A DNA stretch of 59,677 nucleotides from Cudoniella acicularis. Lineage: Eukaryota; Ascomycota; Leotiomycetes; Helotiales; Helotiaceae. The notes under the pieces are model-generated. The model was not told the DNA's origin. It saw only the letters and a program-made list of their open reading frames with translations, and made no database searches. Both the position numbers and the translations under genes were made by a program. The DNA lies in assembly GCA_013054445.1 (NCBI GenBank), contig JAAMPI010000148.1, positions 1-59,677 of the forward strand. Direction: 5' to 3'. Below, in pieces: positions 21,754 to 33,223 of the stretch. Every line of letters begins with the position of its first letter. The first letter of the stretch is position 1.

Positions 21754-22875
21754 CTACAGCTCATATTCTTCCTCTGTCTGGTAATGTGTGATGTGTTTCC
21801 CATTTTCAGCTGGAGTTGTCATTGCAGCATAAAGAAGTGTTCTGGCACCTCCTTCTGGAGTTTTCAGAGCAAAGGTCATAATCGCATCAATCGCGAGTGA
21901 TGTTAGGATGTTTGTTTTGTGTTGTCGAGCGAGCTCTGATTTCACCATTCCTATTGAACGTCAGTAAGATACGTGCTTTGACCGGTCTTATTCTTCTTAC
22001 CAGGGCACATTGGGTTGACTATCACTTCCGGGCTATATAGATTTAGGATTTCTCAGAGAAAACGGAAAGGTCAAATTACCTGCCATTACTGCTCATGCTC
22101 AATTTGGTAATTTCTCTCACAGCATATTGCACCAGCAATTTGCTTAGACCATACACTACAACGAATTAGCAATATATTTTTTCCAAGAGGGAGAAGAACC
22201 GAGAGGGTGTAGCCTCCTCCCAGCCACTTAGAATAGGAAGTTAAGGGCAAGGAACAAAGGGAAAGGTTGTTTACTGTTGGGATTTCCGGCCGGCCAGTTT
22301 TCCTCCTTGCTGAAATGCTCCAGAATATTCTCCTTTGGCCACGTTTTGACGCTAACCCGACGATGGTTTCCACTCGTCACAAACCCAAGGTGTGCCTTTC
22401 CACCACCCACCTTTTTCATCCAAGGCAGGAGCAATAATCCAAGTAAAGTTGTGCTCAAAACACTAACCTGAATGGTCTCCTCATATCCTTCCTCCCCAAT
22501 TTTCCATTTAGTATTGAATATCCCTGCATTCAGCAACACAACGTCAATCTCCTGAACCTCGCTCTTCACTTTGTCAGCGAAAGTCTTTGTCCCGGCAAAG
22601 GTACTCATGTCGAGTTCCATAACTTTCACAATATCTTTGCCCGTCGTGCCCGTTTGCACCTCGATTGCTTGCTTGGCTGTGAGACCTTTGACTTGGGTGC
22701 GCGCCGTGATGGTCACGGACTTTGCGCCAAGTTTTACATATTCCAAGGCGACTGCAAAGCCCAGACCAGAAGTGGCGCCTGTGATCAAGATACTTTTGTC
22801 GGTGAAGCTGCCGGGTGGGGGTGGGGGAGGAAGACCGAATTTGTTGCGGTAGATTAATCCGGGAAGACGAAACAT
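21754..22875 (-). CDS. Short-chain dehydrogenase/reductase (retinol-dehydrogenase-like)
   Basis: NAD(P)-dependent oxidoreductase of unknown substrate. Four exons: 22875-22275, 22155-22080, 22032-22001 and 21950-21754, 301 aa, all phases consistent. Features in order: a Pro run near residues 17-21, the cofactor motif ILITGATSGLGFAVA, the NAG motif (LLNAGIF), the catalytic Ser region (LGFVTSGNH), and the YGLSK motif (Tyr-x3-Lys), rebuilt across the first intron. PEVIVNPMCPG follows, and the C-terminus is TEEEYEL. The third exon is only 32 nt. The architecture resembles fungal secondary-metabolism or lipid SDRs of about 300-330 aa, but the substrate cannot be named. It is convergent with ATE1. 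Confidence 0.9.
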
Positions 22876-23443
22876 CTAGTTGACTTGGAAGTTACAAAGG
22901 ATAGGAGGGTATGAGTGGAAAAATTGAAATTACAACTGTGGAAGAAGGCAGCCTAGGGTAATTGAAAAGTGGTTGATGAAATCCTGGCCACTTTGTTTGC
23001 TTTTATACGCTCAGCCTGCGCAGCTCATCTTGTGTCCCAGTCTCGGAGACTTACAAGGAGGATATTTCGCCCGTGGTTTCAAATCAATATGTTCGGATTC
23101 AATGAGAAGAAATAAATGGAGACAAATGATTTCTAATCTTTCAGATACCTAGAGATATCCACTCGATTAAAAAAGTGAGGGAAAATGGATGTCTTTATCA
23201 TAACAATTCACCGATCCCAGATGTACGTAGTACAAGAATCTTCTCTCAACTCCACTCCAATCAAGCGACGCCACAGCCTTGTGTGGCTGTGTTGTAGCCT
23301 TGCAACTAAAATGCGGGCGCAAATCCGCTTTCGAAAGAAATGTCGGTTGTTGATTCCCACCCCTCCTTTTAGATATAGCTTCACGGAGCTCCCATTGAAC
23401 GCTAAAAACAAACCCCCGGGCTGTGTAAGCATTGTACTAAAAG
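22876..23443. promoter_or_regulatory. Divergent intergenic region (SDR / RRP42)
   Basis: About 570 bp between two divergent starts, so it should carry both promoters. No specific element or repeat was identified. Confidence 0.4.
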
Positions 23444-24609
23444 ATGGCTCCTTCCTCGGCAACACAGCAGGTTCTCCTCTCCCCAGCTGAGCTCTCATAC
23501 CTCCACACATCGCTCTCCCTAACACCTCCCATTCGGCCTGATGGTCGCGCGTCGACACAATTCCGACCCCTTATCGCAGAGACTAACATATTGCCTGGTA
23601 CAAATGGGAGCGCGAGGATATGTTTTGCGGATGGTACAGAGGCCGTCGTAGGCATCAAAGCGGAAGTCGAGAAATCGCGACCTAGTTACTCCACGGCTTC
23701 TAACATAGAAACGTCTGGGAATGGAGACAGCAACGAAGAAGATGAGGACACCAGAATGAGGGAAAACGAGGCGGAGGCAAAGCAGGGGAGGAATGAATGG
23801 GTGGAAGTTTGTGTTGAGATCCCTGGTTTCAGGGACGATGATTCGATGCCCGTTTTCCTTGGAGCTATGTTGAACGAAGCTTTGCTTGCGGATGGGGCTT
23901 TTACGGAGAGGTTGTGGATTAATAGGAGGTTTCATTGGAAGTTGTACCTCGATGTGAGTCTGTTGTTCATCAATTTCTTGGAATATGCTAATTATGGTAG
24001 ATTTTGTTACTTTCTCAGCCATTGTCCTACCCTCTTCCGCTTCTGTCACTCACTACACATCTTGCTCTGCTTTCAACCCGCCTACCAAAGCTCAAATCAG
24101 AAATGGATGAGGATCCAATGTTTGACGATGATTGGGATGCCTCCGTGTTTCTCTTCTCTCGGGAGTCAGATGCATACACTCTAAGACCGCCAGTCACGCT
24201 CCTTGTCATGGCCGTAAAAGATAACATCATCTTTGATCCCAGTAAAGAAGAGCTTGCAGTCGCAGAAGTAGTTTTGGCAGTGTCGATGGCAGAACGACCA
24301 CGATCCGGCAAGAAAGTAGAGGCGGAGAGGGATTTACGGTTATTGGCTGTAAGGACTATTGATCCTCCGAGTAGGCTTACACATCCGGGTGTTCCGAATG
24401 CTATAAATACAGCAACTGGTGGGGCTGCTGCAGGCACGACTGAACAAGCTGCAAGCCGGAGAGAGGTTACGCAGGAGGAAGGCGTGTGGCAACCACCTAG
24501 AGGAGGAGCTAAGAGGAAGCTAATTGCGGGTATGATCAGAAAAGTCTTAGAGAAGGGAGGCGTAGCGGAGGAAGTTTTAGATGGACTTGATGCTGTGGAG
24601 TTAGGGTAG
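23444..24609 (+). CDS. RRP42: Exosome core subunit Rrp42 (RNase PH-like)
   Basis: Catalytically inactive RNase-PH-fold subunit of the nine-subunit exosome ring, acting in nuclear and cytoplasmic 3'-5' RNA processing. Two exons: 23444-23953 and 24019-24609, 366 aa. Diagnostic parts are SPAELSYLHTSL, the RNase PH opening IRPDGRASTQFRPL, GSARICFADGTEAVVGIKAEV, and the spliced LWINRRFHWKLYLD + PLSYPLPLLSLTTHLAL. An acidic insert (residues ~85-110, EEDEDTRMREN) and a Gly/Ala/Thr linker near residue 310 lengthen it relative to yeast. The last ~40 residues (AGMIRKVLEKGG) are the usual C-terminal helix. The stop lies only ~70 bp from the stop of the convergent next gene. Confidence 0.9.
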
Positions 24610-24680
24610 ATGTACAATGCTTACAATGGACGAGATACCCATCATTCGTCACTCTCTATTTTACACTAGAAGTGGTTGGA

Positions 24681-25521
24681 TTACCAGATTCCAAGCCACT
24701 TTTTAACAGGCTGCCTTTCCCTCTTAATAGGCTGTTCTTCCTGAGCAGCACCTTCTGTGGCAACGACAGCCTCAACCTCTGAGGCATCCTTATTCCCATC
24801 GCCTAACTTAATTCCTGGTCCCAATAATTCATCATCACTCTTTGCCGTCCATCCACCAAAACTTTCATCTTTATCCAGCCCGTGGGCCTTTCTGTACTCG
24901 TGTCTCTTAGCTACATCCTCAACCTTGGCCTTCCTCCTCTCCATGGTCTGTATCGTATTATAGTCGCCCGTCATCTTCACTACTTCAAAGAAGGTACGGA
25001 TGTATTTGATAGGGTGGAAGAAGAATTGAGTTCCGGGAGGGAGCATCTCAGTAAATGGCGAGTTGCGCTTGAAATTGGTGAACCAGACTGTTGATGCAAG
25101 AGCCATGAGTGTTCCCTGTCCATTTTGTCAGTCAATTGACTTTATAAATAACATAGAAAATTGAAAAGGAACATACTAGAGTGATATACAAATGCACACT
25201 CTTGTTTGTGACAAACCAATGCATGAAAGTCCCCTCAGGCGGCATCATATGCGGATACTTCTTTGTCTTCATAGTACTTTCCTCCTCTGAACTCAACTTA
25301 GGTCCTGGATACCGCGGCGGCTCCTTGAAGCGTCTTGCTGGATGTGACGGAGGTGTAAACTTTGCCGGCTTCTCCAATACCAGAGGCTTGGACTTCTTTG
25401 GGACGGGTTTGGCGGAAGAGGCATGGCGAATTGTCTGCAGTCTGGACGTGGATTGTCGCCAAATAGCCCCCTTTTGAGGAAGCAGAAAGCGCGGTATCAC
25501 CGCTGCTGTGGAAGGAGGCAT
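24681..25521 (-). CDS. Mitochondrial membrane protein of unknown function (259 aa)
   Basis: I do not recognise a named family. Two exons: 25521-25177 and 25115-24681, phase 0, 259 aa. The N-terminus is Arg/Ser/Ala-rich without acidic residues (MPPSTAAVIPRFLLPQKG, then a Ser/Arg stretch ending HASSAKP), like a matrix-targeting presequence. A Pro/Lys-rich linker follows. Next is a single predicted membrane helix made across the splice junction (VHLYITL + GTLMALASTVWF), then the conserved-looking FTNFKRNSPFTEMLPPGTQFFFHPIKYI. The C-terminus is charged, with possible coiled coil (TMERRKAKVEDVAKRHEYRKAHG). It is probably an inner-membrane protein with a short N-terminal and a longer soluble C-terminal part; topology and function are unknown. 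It sits back to back with cytochrome c (435 bp), which may mean co-regulation. Confidence 0.8.
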
Positions 25522-25956
25522 TGTTGCGTTGTAAATCGAGTTTGGGCTTCTCCCGCTCTCCTCCTATGAGCTGATGAAAGGAGCTTTTTTGACGCCAAGG
25601 GCCTTCGGGCCGGGCTACGGTGTCCTAGAAATCTTATAGCCGCACACACGAAGTCACGTTCGACAAGTTTTTTTCTTAGATTCCCGATCCCGCCCGATCA
25701 GACCATTTTCTGAGCCAATCACAAACTGTCAATAGTCAGATGTGGCTTTGGCGTGTGGCTGAAGCTGCACACTAAGCCATGAATCTCCGTGTCATCTCGC
25801 TCGTTGGCCCGGAGCGAAAGTCTACACCCAAAACTTTTCTTTCTCTTCCATACAAATAATAAAAGCCGCAAATACAAACCTGCAACCTCTTCCTCTCCAA
25901 ACACACGACAGAACACATCTTTCTTCAAGAATACCCTACGAGTTTAATCAAACAAG
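25522..25956. promoter_or_regulatory. Divergent promoter: mitochondrial protein / cytochrome c
   Basis: 435 bp between divergent ATGs. It contains an inverted CCAAT (attgg-type sequence, gccaatcacaaact near 25715) and a T-rich tract. That these act on respiration genes is inference; CCAAT-binding HAP complexes regulate cytochrome c in fungi generally. Confidence 0.4.
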
Positions 25957-26874
25957 ATGCCTTTCAAAGAGGGTACGTACCTGGTTTATTTTTTTCTGTT
26001 TGAGCAATAGGGTCACATCACCGAGACGCAAGTTGCCATTGAGGAACGGGACCGATGATTTGGGCTGCAAGAATTGGATCATAGGTCAATCGAGCTTGGA
26101 TCGAGATGATGATGAAGTTGGCGACCGATGTGGGATTCAAGGGCGCTGTCATTGTTAGGGGCACTATTGCCACTTCAGCCTTTCAAGACATCCCTCGGAA
26201 TTGCCGCGATAGCATCACTATCCATTCAAGACTCCAGACTCTAAGCCTGCATCTTCTCCTTCGTCAAGAGAGCACAATACTCAAGCTACAAAACCCCCAG
26301 TTCAGTGTTGGAGGTTGCCGACAGTTTGCGCCTGACGCTCTTCTACCCATTCACGCGCGTTGAAACTTGAAGCTAGAATTTTACTGACGAACTGTGGAAT
26401 TATAGGAGACGCAAAGAAGGGCGCCAACCTTTTCAAGACCCGCTGTGCACAGTGCCACACCCTTGGTGAAGGCGAAGGAAACAAGATCGGTCCTAACTTG
26501 CACGGTCTCTTCGGGCGCCACACTGGTTCGGTCGAGGGTTTCTCCTACACAGATGCCAACAAGGCGAAGGGAATTGAGTGGAACAAGGACACACTGGTAT
26601 GTTACCCGCCGCCTTAAATCCTCCTTGGGGCACCTTACCCTGCCAAGGAGGGAAAATAACGTTTGGAACTGTCGGCTAACAAGCTATCTAGTTCGAATAC
26701 CTCGAGAACCCAAAGAAGTATATCCCAGGCACAAAAATGGCATTCGGTGGTCTTAAGAAGGACAAGGACCGGAACGACCTGATCACGTATGTTAAACCCC
26801 CTTATTGGTACCACCACTCTATCACAAAATGCTAACATTCTGCAAATAGCTTCCTCCGTGAAGAGACAAAGTAA
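25957..26874 (+). CDS. cycA: Cytochrome c
   Basis: Mobile electron carrier between complexes III and IV in the mitochondrial intermembrane space. Four exons: 25957-25972 (16 nt), 26406-26596, 26692-26786 and 26850-26874 (25 nt), giving 108 aa. The haem attachment motif CAQCH is at residues 19-23, and [21 protein letters not shown] follows. The axial-Met loop is [13 protein letters not shown]. It ends LREETK. All residues expected of a class I mitochondrial cytochrome c are present. Intron 1 is 433 nt, far longer than the other introns here (95 and 63 nt). The exon-1 end (KEG|GDAKKG) is fixed by frame and the [10 protein letters not shown] match. Confidence 0.96.
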
Positions 26875-27375
26875 AGGACTCCAGGTGCAAAAATTCGAGT
26901 GTGTATTCATAGTTTAGTCCGGACAGCATAGAAGCTAGACAGACGGCGGGTTGTACTCTAGGTTTTAGATAGCATTGGCGGCTGCCTCTTTTCCTCGCCC
27001 ATTTGGGTAGTGAGGCCGCGACCAATACCAGATCTCCTCTTCTCAAAAATTCGATGTTAGATCTCATTTAGTGAATATTTTGTCTTCTCATGATCTTCTA
27101 CTCTTTCAACTTTCTTGGATTTGTCTCACTAAAGGACAGAAATATCTCCTGGCTTTCACGTCTCTCTTCAGTTCTTTCAAGAATCCTAAGATATTCTTTT
27201 CATTTTTTTAGTGCAGTAGATCAGAAGTTGAACTTGTTTGTCATTAGTCAGAGTCTGTCTGATATATTTTATTGCAAGCTCTTGTAGACGGTGTCTTTGA
27301 CAGACTATTTGTTTATACAAGTACCCGGCTTCTCATATCTATTGACATAGACATGTCCACTTCAAGTTCAACATC
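26875..27375. other. Convergent 3' intergenic (cytochrome c / RIX7)
   Basis: About 500 bp of 3' flank for two convergent genes, T-rich at 27085-27260. Nothing else recognised. Confidence 0.45.
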
Positions 27376-29802
27376 TCACATCCCCCTCTCCTTCAACCTC
27401 CGATACTTCCCAGCATCCTTTACACTTGCTTTTACCTTCCCAAGCGCAACCTCCCAATCGGCCCTCGAAATCTTCAACTCCTCCCCTCCATCCAGTATCC
27501 CATCCCCTTCTCCAGCACCCACACCAGACATCTCCCTCTTCAACGCCGCCACCGCAGCAGCCTGATGCAGATTCCCCAAATCCGCCCCCGAATACCCCGT
27601 ACACCTCTCATCCCTCGCTACAACCTCTAACATCTCAATCTCCTCAGCGCCCGCTGCGGGGAGAGCTTTCTTGAAGAGCGCTTTGAGGATTTCAACACGT
27701 TCATCGGGTGTAGGCAAGTCTACGAAAACGGACGTGCCGAGACGGCCCGGGCGGAGCATGGCGGGATCAATCATATCTGGTCTGTTGGTTGCGGCTACGA
27801 CGTAGATGCCAGCTCTGTTGGAGAGGCCGTCAAGCTCTGTAAGTAACGTGTTGACGACTTTGCTGCTGGCTTCTGAAAGGGAGTCTTCTCTTTTCGGAAC
27901 CAGTGCATCTAGTTCGTCGAAAAATAGAATACAAGGTACGGAAGATCTTGCTCGTTCGAAGACTTGTCGAACAGCGCGTTCAGACTCGCCCACGTATTTG
28001 TTTAGGAGCTCGGGCCCTTTGATGGAGATAAAGTTCGCTTTGGACTCGTTTGCTACTGCTTTTGCCAGGAGGGTTTTCCCGCAGCCAGGAGGCCCCCAGA
28101 GAAGGACACCGGTTGGTGCTGTGATTCCTACTCGGGCGAAAGACTCGGGGCGCTTGATGGGCTCAACAATAGCCATTTCAAGCTGCTCGCGAACTTCATG
28201 AAGGGCACCGATGTGTGCCCATGTCGTGTCTGGTATTGTAGCAAACCCTTCTCTTTTGGCTGATGGTTGGACTTTGGGGATGGCGGTGAGGAAATCATCG
28301 TATTTAATAGAGAAGTCGCCATCTGGAGATGACTCTCCAGCGTGAGCGACGAGGGAGCGTAGTATCAGGAGTGCGGGAGCTGTTGTAGATGGGGTGTCGA
28401 GCTCCATAGCTTCAGCTGTCCGTTCCTTGAGAACTGCCATCATCCTTTTCATTGCTTCTGTGCCAGCAACAGAAACTACATCGTTTAGATCTGCTCCGAC
28501 AAATCCAGGAGTGAGCTTGGCTAGCGCTCGATAGTTGAAGTCTTCCGCCAATACTAGCTTCTGAGTAAGAGCTCGTAGAATTTTCTCTCGAGCTTGTTCA
28601 TTGGGAACACCCAGGTTGATTTCCTTGTTGAATCTGCCTGCTCTCCGGAGCGCCGGGTCCAAACTATCTGGCCGATTCGTAGCAGCAATTATGATAACCG
28701 GTTTCCCCCCAGTCTTCTCCAGTGCCATATCATCCATGCAAGTGAGCATTTGCGCTACTATTCGCTTTTCCATCTCCCTTTGGGCACTTTCTCGTTTACC
28801 CATAATTACATCAATCTCGTCAATAAAGACAAGGCATGGTGCCATGCGTTTGGCTTCTTCGAATATGTCTCTGATTTTCTTCTCTGATTCTCCTGACATA
28901 CCTGCCACGAGCGACGGGGCCGAAAGAGGTATGAATGAGACTCCAATTTCTGCAGCAAATGCATTTGCAATCATAGTTTTTCCACATCCTGGAGGCCCGT
29001 GAAGAAGGACACCGCGGGGAGGTTGTATTCCAGTCCTTATATACGTATCCGGGTATAACATAGGCATAGCAACAAGCTCGTTCAGCTCTTCAATCACATT
29101 CTCAACTCCGCCTAGATTATCCAATGAGATATCTGTTGGCGGCGATCGATTGGCTTCTTTTGTAGGTCCTCGTTCGCCTTTTCGCCTTTTTAGTCTTGGT
29201 TCTCCATTCGGTTGACGATCTGCCTTAGCAGGGGACTCCGTATCTCCATTTATTTGAACAGCAGCGATTGCTCCATTATTCTCGACTGTTGGAGGCGTGC
29301 CCTCCCTCGGAGTCATATTTGCAGAACTAGGTTTTGACCACATTCGAGTGATGCTTTTGTTCATAATATTATGGTCCTAGGAAATGTTAGTTTCAAGAAG
29401 AAGTAAACATTGACATGCGCCGAACCTTGACTTTCGGCACGGGATCCTCCTGTATGCCATCAAAATCCCCATCCAAAGACTCATCATCATCTAGCTCTTG
29501 TTCCTTCAAAACTAAAAGAACCCGGTCAATCGAATCTTCAAGCAACTTCTTGCTCCTCCGCTTTAGGCTGGAATTCGAATGCTTGATCGAATCGTACACA
29601 GTTGAAACCGTCAGGTGCTTCTTGCTGCCATCTTCGAATTGGGCCTGCTCATCTGCGAGTTTTCGCACGACTTGGTAAATCTGCAAAACATCAAAAATCA
29701 GCATAAAATACAGTCGCAAATTTTTTGGCGCTGGAGCGTATAACTTGCCTCTTTATCCAGAGCCTGAGTCAGAGTAGGTCTCGGGCCACGAGAAACCATC
29801 AT
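27376..29802 (-). CDS. RIX7: Rix7/NVL-type AAA ATPase for 60S ribosome biogenesis
   Basis: Double-ring AAA ATPase that strips assembly factors from nucleolar pre-60S particles. Three exons: 29802-29749, 29680-29426 and 29376-27376, giving 769 aa. The N-terminal domain (IYQVVRKLADEQAQF, TVSTVYDSIKHSNSSLKRRSKK) is the winged-helix-like part of Rix7/NVL. A basic, NLS-like KRRKGERG lies at about residues 165-175. D1 has Walker A GPPGCGKT (230-237) and Walker B LVFIDEID (285-292). D2 has Walker A GPPGCGKT (531-538) and Walker B ILFFDELD, with sensor AATNRPD in both. The first intron fits only with a GC donor (GAG|gcaagt..tttgcag|ATT); GT alternatives break the frame. Two adjacent ATGs (29802 and 29799) can start it. 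Confidence 0.93.
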
Positions 29803-31163
29803 ATCTAAAGAGAAATGACGAAGAGAAAAGTGGTTGGAGAGTAGAGAAGTTCGGATTTGAGGTCGTGAAAGACGACCAAATGATTGGTGGCCGAGGAAAA
29901 TATTGTGCTGACCCCTGCTCTGCCGCTTATCGATTACCATCCCTCTCTGGCCCGTGCGCTACCGACCCGAGATTCCCTAGCCGGACCGCATCCGGCCCGG
30001 TGAATACAATCCGAAACTCTCAAAGTTCGAAGCCTGAACCAAAATATCTGAACATTCTTCTTTCATCTCCAATTATGTCTCGGAATACCTTCCCGATGCG
30101 GGATTACCTTCGCAAATTCCTACCATCCACGCACAATTATTCTGGGCTGCATTATTTGGGGAGTTTGCACCATTCTTTTCGTCGAATAGGGGTGGGATGA
30201 GCTCTGCTACATCCGTCCACTGATGTCCGGATATACGCCCACGTTAATAGCCCGGGGCCCGGACCGAGTCATACGAGTGCCGGCAGATCAAGGGGTTTCG
30301 ACTCGCCAAGTTTCCCCTGAACCTTGTCATCCGGGTTAGGAAAAGACTGAACAGTGAGCAAGCTTTCAGAATCAATATCTCTTACCGGTAGCAAGATAGG
30401 TCAGTGTATCCAGTGACTGCCCCTATCTGCAGTGTGCGGCCCTCTTAATCTCTTAGGGATTTAAATGGGAAATCAAGACATCGAAACCTTCGTGTCAACT
30501 CATTTGAATGTCCGTAAGGTCACAGTAGGACTGAGCAGTAAGCGACGAAGCATTCAATGACATTTGACGTACCATGTAAGGCTTTTTTGCTACGTTTTTC
30601 AAATTATATGCAGATCTGAGATTTCAAGTATTTGCATGTTGCCTTTTCTTTAAAAACATCGTGATGATATGACACAGAGCTGTGTTAAAAATCCAATTAG
30701 CAACTCACACACGAGCGAAGTTTCAAGAGGACCAAAGTCCTTATTTACAAGCAGTCCGTCTCCTTTTAATGCAAGAAACCCAGTAACTGAGGAATTACGC
30801 AACTGTTTCTGTTCACACAGAATATTTGCAAAACTTTGTGAACTTTGGGTCTGGAGATGGCCTCCGAGACTATCCTAATCGACCTCATTCAAAATGGCCT
30901 GTCTATGGGGCTAGAAGTACCAATTAATAACCCTTCAATTTCTGGATGGCTATCATAGCAAAATTTTCCAATCCAGCAGGAATCGTCCATAAATCTGCTC
31001 AAACCTCCGCATTCTTTCGCCTAGGTCACTAACTAGACGCCTCACCAATAACTTAAACACAAGTACTCACTCACTCACTCGCCGGTAGTCCGTGAGTTGA
31101 AGAGTTCTTCTGCTCTCATCAGCATCGGCGAGTGAGTTCGACATTACCTTCGCGAACTACCCT
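29803..31163. other. Intergenic, accessory-block boundary
   Basis: About 1.36 kb upstream of RIX7. 29900-30300 is GC-richer, with Cys/Gly-poor short ORFs. 30400-31000 is AT-rich. A short (actc)n run sits at 31066-31082. An ATG at 30857 opens a short MASETILIDL reading that stops after about 30 codons. Nothing here is supported as a gene. Confidence 0.4.
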
Positions 31164-33223
31164 ATGACATATGGCCTGCTGGTCGGAAATCGTGCTGATT
31201 TCGACGAATACGCACATAGCGCCTACATACCAGAGTTCTCTCCGGACCCCAATCCTTCTTCACTCACTATGTCACTCATAAACGCCTCCGGCGACCAGAA
31301 ACACCCAGATAGGTCGTTTGTTTTGTCTGTTATTCCAGCCTCTACTGAAGCGTCTGAGGATGAAAATGGAAATGGCAAAGAAGATGCAAGAAAGACAAAA
31401 CTCGCCCGGATGGGTTCGAAGAAGGCCCTGGTTGCCTGGCTGATTGTCTGCTACTCGGTGCGTTTCCCATTCTTTCTGAGGCGGTACTGAATACGGAGCA
31501 CTCTCGGGTCTCACTAACTGCTGTACGGACTGGTCCAACCAGTTCGGTCGCCGCCAGCTATGTGACGGCCGCCATCCAGAGTTTGACGAACCTCGTAGGC
31601 CATGTTCCTGACTCAAAGAAAGCTTGTGCGACGAAAGGGGTCATCAAATGCGTGGTGAATTTCGGTGGCCATGATGTTGACTACAACAGCTATCTGTATG
31701 TACGCTATTTTAATATATTTTGACATTTGATCAGCTAATAAAGAAAATAGCATCTACATCCAGGCACTTGCCAGAGCAATGCAGGATGTCACTACGATTC
31801 TATTCTCTGGCGCCACTGACTTCTCAAGTAAGTTCAAAGCCGGACACGGAAGTTCTATCCTAACTTTGCTGATGTCTTTGAGATTTTCGAAAGTATTTGA
31901 TGGTTGGATCGATTCTGTTGTATGGTATCCTCGCACTACCTTTTGCGGGGATTACGAATCAATTGTACAGAGACCTCGTTGCACTCTCAGGATTATATGT
32001 TGCTTTGGACACTGTCCAGGGTGTATATGTGGTCCTTGAATCCTCTTACATTCCCATTTTCATGCGATCCGTTGGATGGTTCAAAGAGCCTGCTCGAATT
32101 GCTGGAGCTGATTCCACCTCCGGAAACGTTGAGGAGGCTGAAAAAACTGCGAAGCATGTTTTCCTGAAAGGGACACGAGTCAGTGTACTGGGTCTTTTAT
32201 CGGGAAATTTTGGTGCCTTGACGGGATTGCTCATTGGAATTGTGATAACTTACACGAGAGGTTCGACCACCACAGCTGGGTACCACAAGTAAGCTGTTTT
32301 CTGTCTTGCCATACTTTTCAGCTTGTTGACAGTCAGCAGCTTTCTCCTTTCTGTCACTATATCTAGTGCCTTAACAGGTAGGCTCAACTCGAATCTAGTT
32401 CCGGGAAGCTTCTAAACTCACCATTTTAGTCTGTTTTGCCATCCTTGGTAGTTTTTTGCTCTCTTCGATTCCGAGGCTCAAAGTACCACCTGGATCTAAC
32501 TTGGCGCTGGTACCAGTTAAAAGATGTTAGTCCTGTTCCGGCTCTTCAAGGCGCACTTACTAATAATAGTCTTCAGGGTTCCGTCTCCTCAAATCAATCA
32601 CCAGGTACCCAGAGGCTTTCAAACTATGCATTGCTTGGATTCTCTGGAACACTTCCTACAGCAACTTTCTGTCCCTTATTGCCCTCCTCTTCCGGGAAGT
32701 CTCGGGTCTATCCTCAGGTGATGGGCTCTATACTGTGTATTCATTCCTAAATGTAATATGCGCATGTATCGGTAGTCTCACCTTCATGTTCGTCTTCCCT
32801 TACGCCAACTTCCCAGTCCAACGCTAGGCGTACGGCTTCCTGACAGTCCAATGGCTGTGCCTATTTTGGGGCGCTATCGGCATTGCCAATATCAGTATTG
32901 GGTGTAAGCACACGGCCGAGTTTTGGGTCGAGCAAGCTATTTTTATGTCTTCAAGTAGTGCCCTGAGGTCATTTAACCGCGTGCTCTTCGCTTCTATGTT
33001 TCCAAAAGGAGCCGAGGCGCAGTTTTACGGCCTGGAGAGTACGTTGGATTTGGCTACGGGTTGGATCAACACTCTGGTTCAGGGGGTGATTCAGAATAGC
33101 ACTCACAATTTGCGATTTCCTATGCTTCCAGACTTGTTGCTCATTCTTGTCGCCATCGGGCTTTATGTTTAGGTTGATGTGAAGAAATGGATTGAGGATG
33201 CAAAGCAACCATTGGACGAATGA
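31164..33223 (+). pseudogene. Decayed Atg22-family vacuolar transporter (MFS-like)
   Basis: The family exports amino acids from the vacuole during autophagy. Conceptual exons give an almost full Atg22-2-like protein: KKALVAWLIVCYS, then TGPTSSVAASYVTAAIQS, DVDYNSYLIYIQALARAM, LLYGILALPFAGITNQ, QGVYVVLESSYIPIFM, KGTRVSVLGLLSGNFGALTG, RYPEAFKLCIAWILWNTS, MSSSSALRSFNRV and TLDLATGWINTLVQ. Lesions are as follows. TAG at 32825-32827 replaces Trp in QRWAYGF. TAG at 33170-33172 replaces Trp in LYVWVDV, 17 codons before the original stop at 33221. The acceptor of the first intron reads gg instead of ag at 31527-31528, although donor and a ctaac branch (31511-31520) are good. Further joins at 31695/31751 and 31827/31883 are regular. 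Multiple lesions argue against sequencing error. Confidence 0.82.
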
